From Actinomadura logoneensis (GTDB lineage: Bacteria; Actinomycetota; Actinomycetes; Streptosporangiales; Streptosporangiaceae), in assembly GCF_003428695.1 (NCBI RefSeq), contig NZ_QURH01000115.1, positions 1 to 40,853 on the forward strand: a stretch of DNA of 40,853 bases, given 5' to 3'. Every line of letters starts with the position of its first letter. Position 1 is the first letter of the stretch. This document shows positions 35,133 through 40,853 of this stretch, piece after piece. Below the pieces are notes generated by a model. The model was not told where the DNA came from. It saw only the letters and a list, made by a program, of their open reading frames with translations, and searched no databases. Both the position numbers and the translations under genes were made by a program.

Positions 35133-36347
35133 TCAGGGCTGGACGGGCACGCCGCCGCGCCACACGCGGAGCGCCCGCAGACCGAAGGCCCAGGCGAACG
35201 CGCCCTCGTGGTCGGCGTCCCACAGGACGAGGTCGGCGAGCATGCCGGGGGCGAGGGACCCGCGGTCGCCGACGCGCAGGGCGGCGGCGCCGCCGAGGGT
35301 GGCGGCGCGGAGGGCCTCGGTGACCGACAGGCCGTACATGGCGACGGCGAGGCCGATGACCAGCGGCATCGAGGTGATGCCGCACTGGCCGGGGTTGTGG
35401 TCGGTGCCGAGCGCGACGGTGACGCCGCGGTCGAGCATCGCGCGCACCGGCGCCGCGGGGCGCGACGAGTTGAGGGAGCTGCCGGGGCACACGGTCGCGG
35501 TGACACCCGCGTGCGCGAGGGCCTTCACGTCGTCGTCGTTGGCCTGGGTGAGCAGGTCGGCGGACGCGCAACCGACCTCGGCGGCGACCTGCGCCGCGCC
35601 GACGCGCTCGTTGGCGCAGGCGTGCATGCGCGCCTTGAGCCCGCTGCGCTTGCCGGTCAGCAGCAGGATGCGGGCCTCTTCGGCGGTGAAGTGCCCCTCG
35701 TCGCAGTACACGTCGATGGAGTCGGCGCCCGCGACGGCGGCGTCGCCGGCCCACTGGCGGACGGCCTCGATGTAGTCGCGGCGGCGGCCGAAGTACTCCG
35801 GCGGCAGGATGTGCGCGGCGAGGAAGGTGGCGTGGATGCGCGGCATGGACGGCTCGGACTCCAGCGACCGCAGCATCCGGATGTCGGCGAGCTCGCCGTC
35901 GCGGGTGAGGTGGTAGCCGGTCTTGGCCTCGACGGTGGTGGTGCCCGCGAGGATCCACTGCCGGAGCCGTTCGCGGACGCCGTTGCACAGCGTCCAGGGG
36001 TCGGTTCCGCGGGTCACGGTGACGGTGGAGTTGACGCCGCCGCCCGCCGCCGCGATGGCCGAATGGGACGAGCCGCTGGTGCGCATCGCGAGTTCGGCCC
36101 AGCGGTTGCCCGCGTAGACCGGGTGCGCGTGGGCGTCGATGAGGCCGGGCGTGACCAGGCCGCCGCCGAGGTTCTCCACGTGGTCGACGTCGACGATGTC
36201 GTCGATGATGCCGGGGACGCTCTGCGGCAGGTCGGAGGCCGGACCCGCCCACACGATGCGGTCGTCGTGGATCAGGACGGCGGCGTTGCTGCAGACGTCG
36301 GTGCCCGTCCAGAGACGTCCGATGTTAGTGAGCAGCCTGACCGTCAC
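35133..36347 (-). CDS. hutI: Imidazolonepropionase
   Basis: The 404-residue amidohydrolase opens the imidazolone ring in histidine degradation, giving N-formimino-L-glutamate. Metal and substrate residues are visible: LVTPGLIDAHAHPVYAGNRW, AKTGYHLTRDGE, FLAAHILPPEYFGRRRDY, DVYCDEGHFTAEEARILL, ARMHACANERVGAAQ and TVALGTDHNPGQCGITSMPL. It has GTG start 36347. No hutU, hutH or formiminoglutamate hydrolase gene adjoins it, so the pathway must be completed elsewhere. An 18-bp palindrome lies 123 nt upstream and may be its operator. Confidence 0.93.
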   Translation of the reverse strand: MTVRLLTNIGRLWTGTDVCSNAAVLIHDDRIVWAGPASDLPQSVPGIIDDIVDVDHVENLGGGLVTPGLIDAHAHPVYAGNRWAELAMRTSGSSHSAIAAAGGGVNSTVTVTRGTDPWTLCNGVRERLRQWILAGTTTVEAKTGYHLTRDGELADIRMLRSLESEPSMPRIHATFLAAHILPPEYFGRRRDYIEAVRQWAGDAAVAGADSIDVYCDEGHFTAEEARILLLTGKRSGLKARMHACANERVGAAQVAAEVGCASADLLTQANDDDVKALAHAGVTATVCPGSSLNSSRPAAPVRAMLDRGVTVALGTDHNPGQCGITSMPLVIGLAVAMYGLSVTEALRAATLGGAAALRVGDRGSLAPGMLADLVLWDADHEGAFAWAFGLRALRVWRGGVPVQP

Positions 36348-36469
36348 GGGGTCACCGCCCGGTGGGGGTGGGAACGCCGCGCGGCGTGCGGTCTGACGCC
36401 ATGGACTGGGCCACCTGCTCTCGATACGGAACGCCGACTGGGTGCCGGCGGTTCATCTCTGGGGGAAGG

Positions 36470-36487
36470 GGTGATCCGCGGATCACC
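36470..36487. promoter_or_regulatory. 18-bp perfect palindrome upstream of hutI
   Basis: GGTGATCCGCGGATCACC is a perfect inverted repeat 123 nt before the hutI GTG. Its size and symmetry suit a dimeric repressor such as a GntR-type protein; the regulator is unknown. Confidence 0.5.
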
Positions 36488-36809
36488 TTGAGCAACGAGA
36501 CCGGAGATATCGGTTTCGTCACGGTAGTGCACTGAAGGCCCGGCGGACAACCTTCGCCCGGCCAACGCCGCGCCCCGCCGGAAAGTTCCCCGGTGGCGAC
36601 GGCGTTCCCGGACGTGGGACCAGGTCATCCATGACTGGCATCCGGCCATAACCCGCCCAACATCCAATAAGCCGCCAAATACCGGGACGCACCGCATCGC
36701 CGCCATCACCCCACCCTTAGTCCTACGACCGTACGGATTCCGGCAGACCCGTCAAGCGGAATGGAGAAGCTGTCACCTGCCGGCGGCCGGACGGCTCCGG
36801 AAACGATCA

Positions 36810-36853
36810 GAGAACGGGTGCGACCGCACCATCGTACGACCGCACCCGTTCTC
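36810..36853. terminator. Hairpin with 13-bp perfect stem
   Basis: GAGAACGGGTGCG and CGCACCCGTTCTC are separated by 18 nt. It is far from any stop codon (463 nt after hutI's start on one side, 431 nt before the hflX stop on the other). It may end a short untranslated transcript or be a structured RNA. Confidence 0.4.
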
Positions 36854-37003
36854 CGAGTCCGTGCTTCGTGAAGCTTTCCGTGAAGGGGCGCCGGGTCGCA
36901 AACGCGGATGTCCGCGCGTCCCGGCTCCAACGCCCGGACCAGCCGGAGGACGGTCCGGGCCGTCCAGCGAACGTTCAGCTAAGCCGCCGACGTAACCGGC
37001 CAT

Positions 37004-37068
37004 CAGCACTCGCCGTCAGCACTCGCCGTCGGCACTCGCCGTCGGCACCGGCCGTCGGCACCAGCGCC
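37004..37068. repeat. Five 13-bp tandem units
   Basis: cagcactcgccgt (twice), cggcactcgccgt, cggcaccggccgt and cggcaccagcgcc. Decay increases to the right. It is followed at once by the 38-bp repeat. Confidence 0.85.
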
Positions 37069-37078
37069 GACACTTAGC

Positions 37079-37154
37079 GGTCGGCGCTCGCCGTGGCGCT
37101 CGAACAGGCCCTCGCCGGTCGGCGCTCGCCGTGGCGCTCGAACAGGCCCTCGCC
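37079..37154. repeat. Two identical 38-bp direct repeats
   Basis: The unit starts ggtcggcgctcgccgtggcg and ends aacaggccctcgcc. The copies at 37079-37116 and 37117-37154 are identical. Perfect identity suggests recent duplication. Confidence 0.95.
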
Positions 37155-37182
37155 CCGCGCAGAACTTCGCGTCCGTAAACGC

Positions 37183-37224
37183 CAGAGGACCCTCGGGGCG
37201 ATGATCTGCCCCGAGGGTCCTCTG
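37183..37224 (-). terminator. hflX terminator, perfect 17-bp hairpin
   Basis: CAGAGGACCCTCGGGGC, loop gatgatct, GCCCCGAGGGTCCTCTG. It lies 60 nt after the hflX stop on the minus strand and is followed in that direction by cgtttacgg. Strong intrinsic hairpin. Confidence 0.88.
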
Positions 37225-37283
37225 AAACGTTCACCAAGCCCCCGGAGGCCAGGCGGTCCGAGCCCGCCTGCCCTCAGGGGTCG

Positions 37284-38747
37284 TCAGGACGAGGCGGGAA
37301 CCGGGTCCTCGTAGCGGGTGAGTTCGGCGGCCAGGTCCTCCGGGACGCGGGCCAGCAGGACGGTGCCCGCCGCCTCGTGCTCCTGCTTGAGGACCTCGCC
37401 CCGCTCGTGCACGGCCGTCACCAGGTCGCCCCGCTCGTACGGGAGCAGGACGCGGACCTCGCGCGCGAGGGTGGGGAGGTCGCGTTCGATGGCCTCCCGC
37501 AGCTCCTCGATGCCCTGCCCGGTGCGGGCCGAGACGACGACGCTGTGCGGCTCGCGCCGGCGCAGCCGGGCGATGGCCAGCGGGTCCGCCGCGTCCGCCT
37601 TGTTGATCACGATGAGCTCGGGCAGCGAGTCGGCGCCGATCTCCCGGAACACCTCGCGGACCGAGTCGATCTGGAGCTCGGGGTTCGGGTCGGAGCCGTC
37701 CACGACGTGCACGACCAGGTGCGCGTCGGTGACCTCCTCCAGAGTGGAGCGGAACGCCTCCACCAGCTGGTGCGGGAGGTGCCGGACGAACCCGACCGTG
37801 TCGGCGAGCGTGTAGGCCCGGCCGGACGGCGTGGTGGCGCGCCGGACGGTGGGGTCCAGGGTGGCGAACAGGGCGTTCTCCACCAGCACGCCCGCCCCGG
37901 TGAGCCGGTTGAGCAGGGACGACTTGCCCGCGTTGGTGTAGCCGGCGATGGCGACGGCGGGCACCATGTTGCGGCGGCGCTCGCCGCGCTTGGTGTCGCG
38001 GGCCTTGCCCATCTCGGCGATCTGGCGGCGCAGCTTGGCCATCCGGGTGCGGATCCGGCGCCGGTCCAGCTCGATCTTGGTCTCGCCGGGGCCTCGGCCG
38101 CCGATGCCGACGCCGCCCGCGGCGCGCCCGCCGACCTGCCGGGACAGGTTGCCGCCCCAGCCGCGCAGGCGCGGCAGCAGGTAGTTCAGCTGGGCGAGCT
38201 CGACCTGCGCCTTGCCCTCGCGGCTCTTGGCGTGCTGGGCGAAGATGTCGAGGATCAGCGCGGTGCGGTCGATGACCTTGACCTGGACGATCTCCTCCAG
38301 GTGGCGCAGCTGGCTCGGGGCCAGCTCGCCGTCGCAGATCACCGTGTCGGCGCCGGTGGCGATCACGACGTCCCGCAGCTCCTGGGCCTTGCCGGAGCCG
38401 ATGTAGGTCGCCGCGTCCGGCCGGGAGCGGCGCTGGGTGAGGCCCTCCAGGACCTGCGATCCGGCGGTCTCGGCGAGCAGCGCCAGTTCGCGGAGCGAGT
38501 TCTCGGCGTCCTCGGCGGTGCCCTCGGTCCAGACGCCGACCAGGACCACGCGCTCCAGGCGCAGCTTCCGGTACTCGACCTCGCTGACGTCTTCGAGTTC
38601 GGTGGACAGTCCCGCGACACGGCGCAGCGCCCGGCGCTCCTCGAGGTCGAGCTCCCCGGTCATGGGCTCGTCCCCGTCATGGGCGTCGAGGCCGGCGAGG
38701 TCGTCGAGGACGTCGTCGGTGCGGTGTTCAGAGAAAGGTTCAGTCAT
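37284..38747 (-). CDS. hflX: GTPase HflX
   Basis: The 487-residue product has an N-terminal glycine-rich HflX domain: LAETAGSQVLEGLTQRRSRP, DAATYIGSGKAQELRDVV, QVELAQLNYLLPRLRGWGGN, GGRGPGETKIELDRRRI. The G domain has G1 AIAGYTNAGKSSLLNRL, G3 DTVGFVRHLPHQLVEAF and G4 INKADAAD. HflX splits stalled or hibernating 70S ribosomes under heat or antibiotic stress. I chose ATG 38747 (MTEPFSEHRTDD), where GAGGG lies just upstream. An open frame continues far upstream only because of base composition. It has an acidic N-terminal extension of about 50 residues. aceB is divergent. Confidence 0.95.
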   Translation of the reverse strand: MTEPFSEHRTDDVLDDLAGLDAHDGDEPMTGELDLEERRALRRVAGLSTELEDVSEVEYRKLRLERVVLVGVWTEGTAEDAENSLRELALLAETAGSQVLEGLTQRRSRPDAATYIGSGKAQELRDVVIATGADTVICDGELAPSQLRHLEEIVQVKVIDRTALILDIFAQHAKSREGKAQVELAQLNYLLPRLRGWGGNLSRQVGGRAAGGVGIGGRGPGETKIELDRRRIRTRMAKLRRQIAEMGKARDTKRGERRRNMVPAVAIAGYTNAGKSSLLNRLTGAGVLVENALFATLDPTVRRATTPSGRAYTLADTVGFVRHLPHQLVEAFRSTLEEVTDAHLVVHVVDGSDPNPELQIDSVREVFREIGADSLPELIVINKADAADPLAIARLRRREPHSVVVSARTGQGIEELREAIERDLPTLAREVRVLLPYERGDLVTAVHERGEVLKQEHEAAGTVLLARVPEDLAAELTRYEDPVPASS

Positions 38748-38964
38748 AGGCCCTCTGTCAAACGCCGTAGGAACCCGATCGATTCCCCACGACGGCTCGT
38801 ACCCGCGCTGCACCACGGCATCCCCGCGATGTGCCCGTCCGGGCCGTCCGGCGGCTCCCGCGGTCCTCCCGCGCGCTTCGGAGGGATCGTCCCACGCGGC
38901 GCTCCGGCAGGTCACCCGATTATCCCGTCCCCGGCGGGGGGAGTTTCCTCCAGAGACCCCCGCT

Positions 38965-38994
38965 TTGACCCGGATCCGTACCGGCGAGTAGCGT
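38965..38994 (+). promoter_or_regulatory. Promoter of aceB
   Basis: TTGACC at 38965-38970, an 18-nt spacer and TAGCGT at 38989-38994. The transcription start would be near 39001, just before the palindrome, so the palindrome would lie in the early transcribed region. Confidence 0.55.
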
Positions 38995-39010
38995 ACTCCA
39001 CATAACAGAA

Positions 39011-39037
39011 GTCGAATTTCGCCAGGCGAAATTCGAC
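39011..39037. promoter_or_regulatory. 27-bp perfect palindrome, candidate aceB operator
   Basis: GTCGAATTTCGCC, one central a, GGCGAAATTCGAC. The core TTTCGCC-A-GGCGAAA is AT-richer than the surroundings. It begins about 17 nt after the predicted -10, a typical roadblock position. IclR-family control of glyoxylate genes is a reasonable guess. Confidence 0.7.
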
Positions 39038-39040
39038 CCC

Positions 39041-39056
39041 GGAGGCGGGTGCGGTG
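39041..39056 (+). promoter_or_regulatory. Strong ribosome site with in-frame upstream GTG of aceB
   Basis: GGAGG at 39041-39045, 8 nt, then GTG at 39054. The frame continues without a stop into aceB, which would add 45 residues. It follows the palindrome by 3 nt and is a better-formed start signal than the one at 39189. Confidence 0.5.
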
Positions 39057-39090
39057 GCCGCGAGGCGCGGCCGGGCACGCGGCCGTACGG

Positions 39091-39166
39091 ACACGCAGAA
39101 GCACGACACGCAGACGCACGACATTGCAGACGCACGACACGCAGACGCACGACACGCAGACGTACG
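39091..39166 (+). repeat. Five tandem ~15-bp units in the aceB leader
   Basis: Unit acacgcagacgcacg at 39091-39105 (one change), 39106-39120, 39121-39136 (16 bp, acattg variant), 39137-39151 and 39152-39166 (one change). No frame on either strand contains a stop codon. The array ends 22 nt before the aceB ATG. Confidence 0.9.
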
Positions 39167-39188
39167 AACACACGGAAGGGCGGGCACC

Positions 39189-40790
39189 ATGACCGACGGT
39201 GTCGAGGTCCGGGGACCTCTGGGCGAGCGCTACGACGAGATCCTCACCCCCGAGGCTCTCGGCCTGCTCGCCACTCTGCAGCGCGAGTTCGGCGGGCGCC
39301 GCAAGGAGCTGCTGAAGGCCCGCGAGGAGCGCCAGGAGCGGCTCTCGGCGGGCGGCACGCTGGACTTCCTCCCGGAGACGGCCGAGATCCGCACCGACGA
39401 CAGCTGGCGCGTCGCCGACCCGGCGCCGGGCCTGCGGGACCGCCGCGTCGAGATCACCGGCCCGACCGACCGGAAGATGACGATCAACGCCCTGAACTCG
39501 GGCGCGAAGGTGTGGCTGGCGGACTTCGAGGACGCCAACACGCCGCTGTGGACGAACATGATCGAGGGCCAGCTGAACCTGCGGGACGCCCTCGACCGCA
39601 CGATCGACTTCACCGACGACAGGAGCGGCAAGTCCTACGCCCTCAAGGACGACGCCGAGCTCGCCACCATCGTCGTCCGCCCGCGCGGCTGGCACATGGA
39701 GGAGAAGCACCTGCTGGTGGACGGCGAGCCGATGTCCGGCTCCCTGTTCGACTTCGGCCTGTACTTCTTCCACTGCGCGCGCCGCCAGCTCGCCAAGGGC
39801 AAGGGCCCGTACTTCTACCTGCCCAAGATGGAGTCGCACCTGGAGGCCCGCCTCTGGAACGACGCCTTCAACCTGGCGCAGGACACCCTGGAGATCCCGC
39901 GCGGGACGATCCGCGCGACCGTCCTGATCGAGACCATCCCGGCCGCGTTCGAGATGGAGGAGATCCTCTACGAGCTGCGCGACCACTCCGCCGGGCTGAA
40001 CGCGGGCCGCTGGGACTACCTGTTCAGCGTGATCAAGAAGTTCCGGGACCGGGGCGCCGACTACGTGCTGCCCGAGCGGAACGCGATCACGATGACCGCG
40101 CCGTTCATGCGCGCCTACACCGAACTGCTCGTGCGCACCTGCCACAAGCGCGGCGCGCACGCGATCGGCGGCATGGCCGCGTTCATCCCGTCCCGCAAGG
40201 ACGCCGAGGTCAACAAGGTCGCGCTGGAGAAGGTCCGGGCGGACAAGACGCGCGAGTCGGGCGACGGATTCGACGGGTCCTGGGTCGCGCACCCCGACCT
40301 GGTGCCGGTCTGCCGCGAGGTGTTCGACGGCGTCCTCGGCGACCGGCCGAACCAGCGCGAGCGGCTCCGCGAGGACGTCAAGGTCTCGGCGGCCGACCTG
40401 CTGAACTTCAAGGCGACGCCGGGCGACATCACCGAGGCGGGCCTGCGCAACAACATCGACGTGGCGCTGCGCTACCTCGCGACCTGGCTGAACGGCTCGG
40501 GCGCGGTCGCGATCCACAACCTGATGGAGGACGCGGCGACCGCCGAGATCTCCCGCTCGCAGGTCTGGCAGTGGATCCGCAACGGCGTGACGCTCAAGGA
40601 GGGCGAGACGGTCACCCGCGAGCTGGTCGAGCGGCTGCTGGACGAGGAGCTCGCCAACATCCGCGCCGAGCTGGGCGACGCCTACAACGAGCCGCGCTTC
40701 AACGAGGCCGTGGCGCTGTTCAAGGAGGTCACGCTCGCGGACGAGTACTCCGAGTTCCTGACCACCCCGGCGTACATCCGCTTCCCGTAG
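39189..40790 (+). CDS. aceB: Malate synthase A
   Basis: The 533-residue enzyme condenses glyoxylate and acetyl-CoA to malate in the glyoxylate bypass. Visible blocks are [98 protein letters not shown], the family signature [20 protein letters not shown], and [14 protein letters not shown]. The C-terminal block has [20 protein letters not shown] with the catalytic Asp. The ATG at 39189 has GGAAGGG upstream and matches homologue length. A GTG at 39054 with a better ribosome site would extend it by 45 residues. Isocitrate lyase is not in the window. Confidence 0.96.
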   Translation: MTDGVEVRGPLGERYDEILTPEALGLLATLQREFGGRRKELLKAREERQERLSAGGTLDFLPETAEIRTDDSWRVADPAPGLRDRRVEITGPTDRKMTINALNSGAKVWLADFEDANTPLWTNMIEGQLNLRDALDRTIDFTDDRSGKSYALKDDAELATIVVRPRGWHMEEKHLLVDGEPMSGSLFDFGLYFFHCARRQLAKGKGPYFYLPKMESHLEARLWNDAFNLAQDTLEIPRGTIRATVLIETIPAAFEMEEILYELRDHSAGLNAGRWDYLFSVIKKFRDRGADYVLPERNAITMTAPFMRAYTELLVRTCHKRGAHAIGGMAAFIPSRKDAEVNKVALEKVRADKTRESGDGFDGSWVAHPDLVPVCREVFDGVLGDRPNQRERLREDVKVSAADLLNFKATPGDITEAGLRNNIDVALRYLATWLNGSGAVAIHNLMEDAATAEISRSQVWQWIRNGVTLKEGETVTRELVERLLDEELANIRAELGDAYNEPRFNEAVALFKEVTLADEYSEFLTTPAYIRFP

Positions 40791-40853
40791 GGAAGCACTC
40801 CCGCGTAGGGACTCCCGCATCACCCCGGGCGCGGCGGCCTCCAGGCGGGGCCG

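Larger units (their letters stand above)
36348..37283. other. 936-nt non-coding region between hutI and hflX
   Basis: No protein gene is convincing. Short frames on both strands lack ribosome sites and families. The stretch holds the 18-bp palindrome before hutI (36470-36487), a 13-bp stem hairpin (36810-36853), five 13-bp tandem units (37004-37068), a 38-bp direct repeat (37079-37154) and the hflX terminator (37183-37224). A small RNA between the two hairpins is conceivable but not shown. Confidence 0.5.
38748..39188. other. Divergent hflX-aceB control region
   Basis: This 441-nt stretch contains the aceB promoter, a 27-bp palindrome, a strong ribosome site with an in-frame GTG, and a 15-bp tandem repeat, each listed separately. 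The hflX half (38748-38960) shows no clear motif apart from the ribosome site. Confidence 0.5.

Noticed and set aside
36344..36709. 121-codon minus-strand frame upstream of hutI
   Set aside because: No ribosome site, Arg/His-rich shadow-like composition, no family, and it contains the palindromic control site.
36868..37077. 69-codon plus-strand frame
   Set aside because: Its second half is just the translated 13-bp tandem repeat, and no start signal or family is seen.
39091..39166. CRISPR-like array upstream of aceB
   Set aside because: The units are contiguous 15-bp tandem repeats without unique spacers, and no cas genes are present.
37284..40823. Very long minus-strand open frame spanning hflX and all of aceB
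   Set aside because: Only the first 487 codons after ATG 38747 are HflX. The upstream part is antisense to aceB and open merely because of high GC content.

Overview
The window is chromosomal DNA of very high GC content with GTG starts, actinobacterial protein families and several apparently leaderless genes, so it comes from a filamentous or related actinomycete. The protein flavour suggests a Streptosporangiales/Thermomonosporaceae-like organism, but that placement is inference. No rRNA, tRNA, CRISPR array, prophage or intact insertion sequence is visible.

Layout. 1-3.4 kb: start of a SARP-type regulator (cut by the left edge), an MMPL exporter and a zinc-site-less cytidine-deaminase-like protein. 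3.4-7.7 kb, minus strand: lipoprotein, CNNM/CorC protein, ybeY, phoH and a HIT protein. 8.0-9.4 kb, plus strand: ECF sigma factor overlapped by a one-TM Pro/Ser/Thr-rich protein. 9.5-15.7 kb: rsmE, dnaJ and hrcA (with a CIRCE operator) on the minus strand, then a DUF3097 gene, a DUF4870 gene and hemW. 15.9-20.9 kb: accessory block with a YezG-like protein, an unknown, a secreted unknown, a second DUF4870 protein and a short Uma2 protein. 21.1-26.7 kb: lepA, rpsT, the RNA 2'-phosphotransferase gene kptA, a HAD-like gene, a LysR regulator and holA. 27-29.6 kb: ArsR-type regulator, aldo/keto reductase and an IS630-type transposase remnant. 29.6-35 kb, minus strand: comEC, comEA and degV. 35.1-40.8 kb: hutI, a 0.9-kb non-coding stretch, hflX, and a divergent aceB with an elaborate leader.

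How it hangs together. The backbone is the conserved actinobacterial neighbourhood degV-comEA-comEC-holA-rpsT-lepA-hemW-hrcA-dnaJ-rsmE-HIT-phoH-ybeY-corC-(cytidine deaminase-like). It covers DNA uptake, replication clamp loading, translation quality control, heat-shock control and ribosome maturation. Accessory cassettes sit between these genes. In the gaps lie at least six independent tandem repeats, one dispersed repeat of about 100 bp that also lies inside comEC, a degraded transposase and several clean palindromes. The most unusual items are the comEC-invading repeat, the aceB leader (promoter, 27-bp palindrome, strong ribosome site with an in-frame upstream GTG, 15-bp repeats), 11-bp-phased CTTGC repeats beside a SARP gene, and a kptA/HAD pair overlapping tail to tail.
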